Of a stretch of DNA of 64,000 bases, positions 1-6,876 are shown piece by piece (the stretch's first letter is position 1; every line of letters begins with the position of its first letter). The stretch covers positions 1 to 64,000 of the forward strand of contig DAIMDW010000031.1 in assembly GCA_036725605.1 (NCBI GenBank), given 5' to 3'. The position numbers and the translations under genes are program-made. The notes below the pieces were generated by a model that saw nothing but the letters and a program-made list of their open reading frames with translations, had not been told where the DNA came from and did not search any database. The stretch comes from CALBTQ01 sp036725605 (GTDB lineage Bacteria; Lernaellota; Lernaellaia; Lernaellales; Lernaellaceae).

Positions 1-195
1 ATTTAGCACTGAAACACAATTAAAAAATTACCATCGAGAAAATCGACAGTCTCGTGAGCGCCGGGGAAATAGAGCCTATTTATCCCCAAGCCCCGCCGGG
101 GCGGCAGACGCATTCACCTTTTAGTGGAAGAAACACCCTTGAGCCGCCCGCCGCTTATCCGCGATAATGGCCGCACCTGCCGGGAGAGTCGAAAC
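1..195. repeat. Left-edge intergenic repeat fragments
   Basis: No gene is visible here. Two blocks recur elsewhere: the 19-mer CGAGAAAATCGACAGTCTC at 35-53 is identical at 23975-23993, and the GC-rich block AAGCCCCGCCGGGGCGGCAG around 89-108 (continuing to about 116) recurs with one or two changes at 21869-21897. They belong to the same dispersed intergenic repeat mosaic as 6.2-6.8 kb and 23.6-24.05 kb. A GTG at 124 opens an in-frame extension of the next gene but lacks a ribosome binding site. Confidence 0.6.
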
Positions 196-1341
196 ATGCA
201 ACCGTTATCCGATGTCCGTGTGTTGGACTTGTCGCAATTTTTGTCCGGCCCGCGTTGCGGCCAACTGTTGGCCTACCTCGGCGCCGACGTGGTCAAGGTC
301 GAGCCGCCCTCCGGCGACACGATGCGCCTGCTGCTGGCCGCCACCGGCTCCGAGCGCGGCATGCACACCATGCACGCCGACAAGCGCGGCCTCGTGCTCG
401 ACCTGCGCGTCGAGAAGGATCGCGCGTTGTTTCTGCGTCTGGTCGATAAGGCCGACGTGCTCGTCGAGAATTTCGCGCCGGGGATCATGCGCAAGCTCGG
501 CCTCGATTACGAGACGCTCGCCGCGCGCCGGCCGGAGTTGATTTTCGCGTCCATCGCCGGCTTCGGTCAGGACGGACCGCTCGCCGAGCGCACCGCCTTC
601 GACATCATCGCCCAGGCGACCGGCGGCGCGATGCACGCCAACCACGTACCCGACCGCGCGCCCGGCATGTTCGTCGCCGACCTGGTCAGCGGCGCCTACG
701 CCGCGTTGGGCGTGCTCGCCGCCTTGCGCACGCGCGAGCGAACCGGCCGCGGGCAGCGCATCGACATCTCGATGCAGGACGTCGTGTATTTTCAGAATTT
801 CTGGGCGATGGTCGACCGCGCCGTCGAGCCCGACAAAGGCAAGATGCAATCGATTCTCGGCGCGCCGATCACCGACCTGCTCTCGAACGTGGAAAACCCG
901 ATGTGCTTCTGGCACAGCTACGCCGCGCGCGACGGTCACGTGGTCGTCGTCGCGCTCACCGACCGCCAGTGGCGGGCGTTGATCGAGGCGACCGGTCTGA
1001 GCGCCTTGGCCGCCGACGAGGGCCTGGGCGATTTCGTCGGCCGCATCCGTCACACCGAGCGCGGCGTGGCCATCCTTACCGGTTGGATGCGCGAGCGCAC
1101 CTGCGCCGAAATCATCGATCTTCTCACCACCGCCCGCGTGCCCTGCGGCAAGGTCAACGACTACGCCGATCTCCAGCACGACGAACAACTCGCCGCGCGC
1201 GGCATGCTCGCCCACGCCGGCGACCACGACGTGCCGGGCAACCCGATCAAGCTGTCCGCGCACGCCTGGACGCCCACCCGTCCGGGTCCGGCGATGGACG
1301 AACACCGCGCCGAAATTTTACGCGACTGGTTGGGTGAATAG
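196..1341 (+). CDS. CaiB/BaiF-type (family III) CoA-transferase
   Basis: A 381-residue protein that should move CoA between carboxylic acids by the family III mechanism, with an aspartyl-CoA anhydride intermediate. Visible family features are the N-terminal VLDLSQFLSGPRC segment, the GADVVKVEPPSGD block, the LVENFAPGIM block, and MFVADLVSGAYAALG, where Asp162 aligns with the catalytic Asp of formyl-CoA transferase. Length fits the family (about 380-410). The ATG at 196 is chosen because GGGAGAG (182-188) lies just upstream and the conserved core begins at once; the GTG at 124 would add 24 unrelated residues. It stands alone on this strand, with the convergent sfsA ending 3 bp away. Substrates cannot be told from sequence: formyl-, carnitine-, succinyl- or aromatic-acid CoA donors are all possible. 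Confidence 0.9.
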   Translation: MQPLSDVRVLDLSQFLSGPRCGQLLAYLGADVVKVEPPSGDTMRLLLAATGSERGMHTMHADKRGLVLDLRVEKDRALFLRLVDKADVLVENFAPGIMRKLGLDYETLAARRPELIFASIAGFGQDGPLAERTAFDIIAQATGGAMHANHVPDRAPGMFVADLVSGAYAALGVLAALRTRERTGRGQRIDISMQDVVYFQNFWAMVDRAVEPDKGKMQSILGAPITDLLSNVENPMCFWHSYAARDGHVVVVALTDRQWRALIEATGLSALAADEGLGDFVGRIRHTERGVAILTGWMRERTCAEIIDLLTTARVPCGKVNDYADLQHDEQLAARGMLAHAGDHDVPGNPIKLSAHAWTPTRPGPAMDEHRAEILRDWLGE

Positions 1342-1343
1342 CC

Positions 1344-2036
1344 TTACGGCAGCACGACGGGAATTTCATCCAGCACGTCGACGCCGCGCGCGTGACAGCG
1401 GCAGCGCAGGCCGATCAGCCGCACGCCCGCCGCGCTCGCTTCGCGCAACGCCGCGGTAAACACGGGGTCCTGTCGCTCGTGCGGTGAGATGATCCGCGCG
1501 TCGGCCCGTTGCGCCACCAACGCGATCGCCGCCTCGCCCCCGGCGCGCACGAAGGCGGTCAACTCGCGCGCATGTTTCGCCCCGCGCGCGGTCGGCGCAT
1601 CCGGAAACAGTCCGCGCCCGTCCTCGACCAGCGTGACCGATTTAACCTCGACCAGCATCGTGCGCGCGCCGCTGTGCAACCGCCAGTCGAAACGGCTGTC
1701 GCCCCAGCGCACCTCGGGCCGATCCGTTTCCCAATCAGCCAGCGCGGGGACGATCTTACGCTCGATCGCCTCGGCGAACAGGCGGTTGGCTTGCGTCGCG
1801 TTGACGCTCACCCACGTGCGCCCGTAGCGCACCTGCGCCAGATCGTACCGGAGTTTGCGTGCCGGATTCTCCGCCGGCAGCAGCCGCGCGGGCGCGCCGG
1901 GCACGAGCAATTCGCGCAGCCGCCCGGTGGTCGGCACCAGCGCGTCGAGTGTCCGCCCGGCCAGCGCGACCTCGGCGACGAAACGGTTGCGGCGGACGAT
2001 AAATTCGGCGGGCAGCACCTGGGTTGGATATCGCAT
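1344..2036 (-). CDS. sfsA: SfsA family DNA-binding / nuclease-like protein
   Basis: A 230-residue SfsA homologue of typical length. An N-terminal OB-like part contains FIVRRNRFVAEV and ALVPTTGRLRELLVPG. The C-terminal half has the PD-(D/E)XK nuclease-like core, seen as WGDSRFDWRL, MLVEVKSVTL and the late ARIISPHERQDPVF segment. In E. coli SfsA influences maltose gene expression and binds DNA; its biochemical role in other bacteria is uncertain. ATG 2036 is chosen because upstream codons in the frame encode no conserved sequence and run into the divergent glycosyltransferase. The gene is divergent from the glycosyltransferase at 2101, with only 64 bp between the starts. Confidence 0.92.
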   Translation of the reverse strand: MRYPTQVLPAEFIVRRNRFVAEVALAGRTLDALVPTTGRLRELLVPGAPARLLPAENPARKLRYDLAQVRYGRTWVSVNATQANRLFAEAIERKIVPALADWETDRPEVRWGDSRFDWRLHSGARTMLVEVKSVTLVEDGRGLFPDAPTARGAKHARELTAFVRAGGEAAIALVAQRADARIISPHERQDPVFTAALREASAAGVRLIGLRCRCHARGVDVLDEIPVVLP

Positions 2037-2084
2037 GCGCCCAGCATGACCGAGCAAATCGGGGGCGTCAAACGAATTGCTTTC

Positions 2085-2100
2085 TGCTATGCTGTGCGCC
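2085..2100 (+). promoter_or_regulatory. Extended -10 promoter, probably leaderless start
   Basis: TGC-TATGCT (2085-2093) matches an extended -10 element. Only 7 bp separate it from the ATG at 2101 and there is no Shine-Dalgarno sequence, so transcription is predicted to begin at or next to the start codon. The same motif and 7-bp spacing precede rlmB at the right edge. Confidence 0.5.
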
Positions 2101-3222
2101 ATGAAAATCGCCATTAACGCCCTGTTTTGGATTCCCGGCCGCACCGGGGGCAGCGAAACGTACCTCTTGGAATTGCTGCGTCGCTGGCACGACGCGGGCG
2201 CCGACGAGGTCGTCGTTTTTGCCGGTCCCGGCGGCTTCAAAAAAATGCAACAATTCGCGAATTGGCGGCACGTCGAGGCGCCCTACGACGAGGACAATCC
2301 CTTCGCCCGCCTGCGCGCCGAACAACTGGTTTTGCCCGGCCTGCTCAACGCCGAGCAATTCGACGTGATTTTTTCGCCCGGCAATTTTCTGCCCGTACGC
2401 GCCAAAGCGCCGCAGGTCGTTTCGGTGATGGATCTGCAGGACCGTCACTTCCCGCAGTACTTTTCCTGGAGGCGCCGGGCCGCGCGCCGCGTGCTGTTTT
2501 CCCTCAGCGCCAAACGCGCCGACCGCATCATCGCCATTAGCCAGTCGACGCGCCAGGACCTGATCGCCGTGATGCACGTGCCGCCGAAGAAAGTCACCGC
2601 CATTCATCTGGGCGTCGATCATTCGCTGGCCGACGTCGATCCGGCGCGGGTGGAAGCGGTGCGCGCACGCCACAAACTTCCTGAGCGTTTTTGTTATCTG
2701 CCGGCGAAGACCTTCCCGCACAAGAATCACCTGGTGCTGCTCGACGCGCTGGCGCTGCTGCGCGACCGCAATCTGATCGTCCCGCTGATCCTCACCGGCG
2801 GGGCCGACGTCGCCCACGAGGCCGTGCTGGCGCGCATCAGTCGCAACGGCTTGCAGGGGCAGGTGCGCCACCTGGGCTTCATCGATTTCAACGAGATCGG
2901 GCCGATGTACCACGCCGCCGCGCTGCTGGCGTTTCCGTCGAGCTTCGAGGGCTTCGGCCTGCCGGTGCTCGAAGCGATGACCTGCGGTTGTCCCGTGGTC
3001 ACCTCCGACAAGATGAGCCTCGCCGAGCTGGTGCACGACGCCGCGCTGGTCGTCGAGCCCACCGACGCCGACGAACTGGCCGGGGCCATCGCCCGCCTGT
3101 GGACCGACGACGTGCTGCGCGCCGAAATGATCGCCCGCGGCCGGGCGCGCGCGGCGGAATTCACCTGGGACAGATGCGCCGCGCTCACCCACGCGGTGCT
3201 CGCCGAGGCGGCGCGCGCATGA
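2101..3222 (+). CDS. Glycosyltransferase family 4 (GT-B fold)
   Basis: A 373-residue cytoplasmic GT-B enzyme that transfers a sugar from a nucleotide-sugar donor to a lipid- or glycan-linked acceptor. The N-terminal acceptor domain carries WIPGRTGGSETYLLELL, like the usual Gly-rich loop. The C-terminal donor domain carries the typical FPSSFEGFGLPVLEAMTCG motif with the conserved EGFGLPxLE (E-x7-E) signature near residues 282-290. The hinge region AISQSTRQDLI and the strand FCYLPAKTFPHKNH are also family-like. ATG 2101 is used rather than upstream starts because it opens the conserved MKIAIN strand. The stop overlaps the ATG of the membrane glycosyltransferase (ATGA at 3219), so the two are translationally coupled. 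Acceptor and sugar are unknown. Confidence 0.9.
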   Translation: MKIAINALFWIPGRTGGSETYLLELLRRWHDAGADEVVVFAGPGGFKKMQQFANWRHVEAPYDEDNPFARLRAEQLVLPGLLNAEQFDVIFSPGNFLPVRAKAPQVVSVMDLQDRHFPQYFSWRRRAARRVLFSLSAKRADRIIAISQSTRQDLIAVMHVPPKKVTAIHLGVDHSLADVDPARVEAVRARHKLPERFCYLPAKTFPHKNHLVLLDALALLRDRNLIVPLILTGGADVAHEAVLARISRNGLQGQVRHLGFIDFNEIGPMYHAAALLAFPSSFEGFGLPVLEAMTCGCPVVTSDKMSLAELVHDAALVVEPTDADELAGAIARLWTDDVLRAEMIARGRARAAEFTWDRCAALTHAVLAEAARA

Positions 3223-5414
3223 GCGACCGCACGACGCCACATCGCCTGTGGGCGTTGCTCGGACTGACGATCGTGCTCGTCGCCGCCGCGGTGACGTACC
3301 TGTACGTCGCCTCGCTGCACGAGGCGCAAACCGACGAGGCCGTCTTCGGCCGCGCCGCGCTCGAGATTCTGCACGGCGATTTTTTCCTGCACGACTGGCG
3401 CGTGATGAAGCCGTACATGGTCTATTACACGCAGGCGTTGTTTCGCTTCGTCTTCGGCCGCTCGGCCTTCGCCGGCCGCCTGCCGGGCCTGCTGGCGACG
3501 CTGCTGTGCCTCTGGCTGATCTGGCGTCTCGGCCGCCGTTGGCTCGATGAATGGACCGCGCTGGTCGCCGTCGCCTTTCTCGCGCTGTCGCCCTACGTGA
3601 TCTACAACTATCCGACCGGCCGCGCCGATGCGCTGGCGATGATGTTCGTGCTCGCCGCGCTCGATCGCGCCACCATGCGCCGGCATGGCTGGGCGGGATT
3701 TTTCTACGCGCTGGCCTTTTGCACGCGGCAGTTGGTCGCGTTGAGTTTCCCGCTGGTGATCGGCACGGTCTTCCTCGTCGGCCACCTCGACCGCGACGCG
3801 GCGACGCCCTGGTGGCGCGCGGCCTGGCGCGACCTGTGGCGCTTCGCCAAGGGCACGATCGCGCCGCTGCTGGTGCTGGCCGCGTGGTCGGCCTACACGA
3901 AGATTCCCTACGCCTGGCTGGTCAACGAATTTCAAAGCAAGAAATACGCGGACGGCGCGCACCTGAGCGTCGCCTATGGCGAGAAGCTGACGTACTGGCT
4001 GCATCACTCGCTGGCCTTTTTCGGTTTTGCGCCGCCGGCGATGATCGCCCTGGCGCTCGTGCCGTTGGTCGCGGTGTGGGGCGTCACCACGCGCGCGCTG
4101 GGCCGCTGGACGGCCCGCGAGAAGCCGCGGTACGCCTTCCTGACGATCCTCGCGGTGTTCGTGTTGTGTTTTTATCTGCTCAACGCCGGGCGGTTCTTCA
4201 CCACGTATTTGCGTTTTCTCGTGCCCGTCGCGCCCTGGGTGACGCTGCTGTTCGCCGCGTTGCTGGTCGGCGCGGTACGCAAGCTCATGACGCGCGGACC
4301 CGCGTGGCGCAAAGCCGCGCCCGTGGTCGTCACCGCGGTGTGCGCCGTCGCGATCGTCGCGGGCGCCGCGCGCTACGTGCCCACGCTCAACCACCGCATG
4401 CCCGAGGACGACATCCCGCCCGTCGTGCGGCGTCTGCATCAGCTTCATCCGCACGGCGCGGTGTTGTGGACCAGCGATTACGGCCCGGAAGGTTCGTTCG
4501 CCACCTTCCGCACGCCGATCGTCTCGTTGCAGTTCGACCGCAGCCCCGAGCGGTTCGCGCGGTTGCTGCCCGAGCACCTGGATCGCGATCAATACCTCTA
4601 CCTGGACGCGAAGGACGCCGCCAAATGGCGCGCCACGCTGCCCGCGTTGCTTGCGCCGCATTTCACCCTGCAGCCGACGGAAGAAAATCTCACGCACGCC
4701 GGTACGCTTTATCGCGTGGCTACGCAACGCACCGGCGGTGTCGCCGATGGGACGATCACCTACCTGGCCGACGGCGAGATCGTCCAGGCCGAACTGACCG
4801 GCGACGTGCTGGCGCAACTGCTGGCCGAAGCGCTTACCCGCATGCGCAAGGATGACGCGCCGCCGGTGGAGATCGTCTTTACCGAGTGCGCGCCGGGAGC
4901 GAATATTTCCGCCCTGCGCTGGACGGCGACGAACCTCGAATACCGCCGCCTGCGCCTGGCGCGCGCCGAGTTCGCGTTCCGCCGCGTCGAAGTCGACTGG
5001 CGCACGCTGGCCATCGCCCGCCGCCTGGTCATGCGCGAGGCCGACGGTTGGGCGACCTTCGCCGTCGCGCCCGACGACCTGGCCGCGTTCATCGCGCGTA
5101 AGAACAAAAACCTGCGCGACGTGCGCGTGTCCGTCGACGGCGAACGGTTGATCATCGAAGCGACGGCCGCGACGAAGCTATGGCAACCGCGCCTGCGCGT
5201 CGTCGGTACGCTCGACCGCGAAAATCAACGCCTGCTGTTTCACCTGACGGAAGTGGAGCTCGACGGGCATCGCGCGCCGGGCTTCGTTTTGCGCTACGCC
5301 GAATCGGTGATGAACCCGATCCTCAAGGTCGATCTGGCGATGTGGGGCCTGGAATTGCGCAAGGTCGAAATGCAAAACGGCGCGATCGTGTTGATCGCCC
5401 ACGGAGTGTTGTAA
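3219..5414 (+). CDS. GT39/ArnT-like membrane glycosyltransferase fused to a DUF2993-like domain
   Basis: A 731-residue protein. Residues 1 to about 500 are a multispanning GT-C enzyme of the PMT/ArnT type: one N-terminal membrane span, then the acidic loop motif TDEAVF (residues about 39-44) typical of polyprenyl-phosphate-sugar dependent transferases, then about ten hydrophobic spans and a periplasmic segment. Residues about 510-731, from GTITYLADGEIVQ onward, are soluble and resemble DUF2993/LmeA-type phospholipid-binding domains, with repeated beta strands such as VRVSVDGERLIIEATA and a final LRKVEMQNGAIVLIAHG. The start at 3219 overlaps the previous stop; a longer frame beginning at 2691 is only out-of-frame reading of the upstream gene. 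The two glycosyltransferases probably build one glycolipid. The fusion is unusual: the tail could bind the lipid substrate or product (inference). Confidence 0.8.
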   Translation: MSDRTTPHRLWALLGLTIVLVAAAVTYLYVASLHEAQTDEAVFGRAALEILHGDFFLHDWRVMKPYMVYYTQALFRFVFGRSAFAGRLPGLLATLLCLWLIWRLGRRWLDEWTALVAVAFLALSPYVIYNYPTGRADALAMMFVLAALDRATMRRHGWAGFFYALAFCTRQLVALSFPLVIGTVFLVGHLDRDAATPWWRAAWRDLWRFAKGTIAPLLVLAAWSAYTKIPYAWLVNEFQSKKYADGAHLSVAYGEKLTYWLHHSLAFFGFAPPAMIALALVPLVAVWGVTTRALGRWTAREKPRYAFLTILAVFVLCFYLLNAGRFFTTYLRFLVPVAPWVTLLFAALLVGAVRKLMTRGPAWRKAAPVVVTAVCAVAIVAGAARYVPTLNHRMPEDDIPPVVRRLHQLHPHGAVLWTSDYGPEGSFATFRTPIVSLQFDRSPERFARLLPEHLDRDQYLYLDAKDAAKWRATLPALLAPHFTLQPTEENLTHAGTLYRVATQRTGGVADGTITYLADGEIVQAELTGDVLAQLLAEALTRMRKDDAPPVEIVFTECAPGANISALRWTATNLEYRRLRLARAEFAFRRVEVDWRTLAIARRLVMREADGWATFAVAPDDLAAFIARKNKNLRDVRVSVDGERLIIEATAATKLWQPRLRVVGTLDRENQRLLFHLTEVELDGHRAPGFVLRYAESVMNPILKVDLAMWGLELRKVEMQNGAIVLIAHGVL

Positions 5415-5442
5415 AACAGATATATTATAAGGAAGAATAATT

Positions 5443-6195
5443 ATGGCAGATAAGTCGTTGTTCTATAACGGCCGGCTTTACGATTCCTGGAATCGCCGCT
5501 TGACCGCGGACATTCCGTTTTGTCTGCAATTGGCCGCGCGCTACGGCGATCCGCTGTTGGAGATCGGTTGCGGCACCGGGCGCATCGCCGTCCCGCTGGC
5601 CGAAAAGGGCTATGCCGTCACGGGCCTGGATCGGGCAGCGTCCATGCTCGACGAGGCCAAACGCAAGGCGTCGGCCAAAAACTTGCCGATTCGTTGGGTG
5701 CACAGCGATTTTCATGACTACCGGACGGACGAAAAATTCGCCTTGATTCTTTATCCGTTCAACACCATCGCGCATCTGCACGAAGTTGACGACATCCTGG
5801 CGGTGTTCCGCAAAATCCGCTCCCTGCTGACGCCGCAGGGCCGCTTTTTTGTCGACATGTTCAATCCCGACCTGGCCTACCTCACGCGCGAGCCCGGCAA
5901 ACGCGTGCAGGAAAGCGAATTTCCACTGCCCGACGGCGGCGGCGCGGTTCGGCTTTCTTCCTCGATCGATTATGACCGCGCGCGACAGATCAGCCACATC
6001 ACGTTTTACTATGAAATGCCCGACGGCCGGGAAGAGATCGATCACCTGGACATGCGCATCTTCTATCCGCAGGAACTGGATGCGTATTTGCGTTTCGCCG
6101 GCTTTGCGATCGAACATAAATTCGGCGACTACGACGAGTCGCCGTTCGTTTCGACTTCGCCCAAACAACTGATCGTCGCCCGCGCCGCGGAGTAA
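5443..6195 (+). CDS. Class I SAM-dependent methyltransferase
   Basis: A 250-residue soluble enzyme with a Rossmann methyltransferase fold. Motif I is LEIGCGTGRIAVPLA near residues 34-48, the acidic end of strand 2 follows in VTGLDRAASML, and the LILYPFNTIAHL segment holds the strand-4 region. A large beta insertion after residue 150 (RQISHITFYYEM, HLDMRIFYPQELDAYL) is usual in the subfamily annotated class I SAM-dependent methyltransferase near glycan genes. AAGGA 8 bp before ATG 5443 supports the start. It follows the glycosyltransferase pair by 28 bp on the same strand and could modify the same product, but the substrate is unknown. Confidence 0.85.
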   Translation: MADKSLFYNGRLYDSWNRRLTADIPFCLQLAARYGDPLLEIGCGTGRIAVPLAEKGYAVTGLDRAASMLDEAKRKASAKNLPIRWVHSDFHDYRTDEKFALILYPFNTIAHLHEVDDILAVFRKIRSLLTPQGRFFVDMFNPDLAYLTREPGKRVQESEFPLPDGGGAVRLSSSIDYDRARQISHITFYYEMPDGREEIDHLDMRIFYPQELDAYLRFAGFAIEHKFGDYDESPFVSTSPKQLIVARAAE

Positions 6196-6338
6196 TCCCG
6201 CTTAAATGAAAACGCCGCACACCATGTTTAAGAGTCGTGAGTGCTTTAAATTGCAGGAGGGCGATTTCGATTTTGGGTTTCCCAAGAAAAAACCGGGCGA
6301 AGCCGAACTGCGTTGAAAAGAATTTCTGCGCCGAATCT

Positions 6339-6735
6339 TCAAGCCCGCAGGGCGCAGGTCAATAGCGAAGGGCGAAGCCCTGGTAAAAGATGGAGCAAAC
6401 TCAAGCAAACCCCTGAAAGGGGTGCAGGTAAGATTCCTCCGCCCCTCCGGGGCTTGCCGGCTCTGAGCTGGCCGTGATTTCCAGGGCTTCGCCCTTCGCT
6501 ACTAACCGACCGCCCCTGCGGGGCTTTGGCGGTCCGGGCGGATCAATTCGGATGTCGGGAAGGCAAGCGCTCACCCCGGGCTGCGGCCGATCATCTCCCA
6601 GAGGGCGAGGGTAAAATCCGGCAAAAATGGACTCCCTTCTCCCCGCGGGAGAAGGGTCGGGGATGAGGGCAAACCATACGATTTCCAGGGCTTCGCCCTT
6701 CGCTACTGACCATCCGCCCCTACGGCGGGTGGCAC
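6339..6735. repeat. Dispersed intergenic repeat mosaic (long copy)
   Basis: Part of the 681-bp gap 6196-6876, which holds no convincing gene. Positions 6413-6567 match 46260-46413 over about 155 bp with few changes, including GATTCCTCCGCCCCTCCGGG and the block CCAGGGCTTCGCCCTTCGCT. The latter block recurs again inside this gap at 6684-6703. The left part (6339-6385) recurs partly at 23817-23850 and 23998-24010. The segment CTCCCTTCTCCCCGCGGGAG (6632-6651) is a hairpin unit resembling the common bacterial intergenic CCCTCTCC-type repeats. Each block is a short GC-rich imperfect palindrome, and several are strung together. Confidence 0.8.
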
Positions 6736-6817
6736 TGTTTTGCGAGCGACGCGAGCGAGTTTATCAGTGTTAAAAAACACTGATAAGCCTCGCTTCGTTC
6801 GGCGTATCAGCGCCGCC
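6728..6817. repeat. Palindromic repeat, paired-hairpin element, copy 1
   Basis: Two stem-loops lie back to back. The first runs from CACTG (6733-6737) to TATCAGTG (6762-6769); the second from CACTGATA (6778-6785) to TATCAGCG (6805-6812). The whole is framed by GGTGG and CCGCC. A second copy in opposite orientation is at 61434-61530, and a degenerate copy at 46438-46573. Confidence 0.8.
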
Positions 6818-6832
6818 ATTGAGTTAAATAAA

Positions 6833-6857
6833 AACGCCGCGCACCGGGCGCGGCGTT
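6833..6857 (-). terminator. Rho-independent terminator of the Kelch protein gene
   Basis: On the minus strand, AACGCCGCG (6857-6849) pairs perfectly with CGCGGCGTT (6841-6833) around a 7-nt loop, and the stem runs straight into a T-rich tract (minus strand TTTTTATTTAA). It begins 19 bp after the stop codon of the minus-strand gene. Confidence 0.85.
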
Positions 6858-6876
6858 GTGTGTAAAAGACTATTCC

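Noticed and set aside
2691..3218. N-terminal extension that would make the membrane glycosyltransferase 907 residues
   Set aside because: It is an out-of-frame reading of the preceding glycosyltransferase; ATG 3219 with a 4-bp overlap gives a proper first membrane helix.
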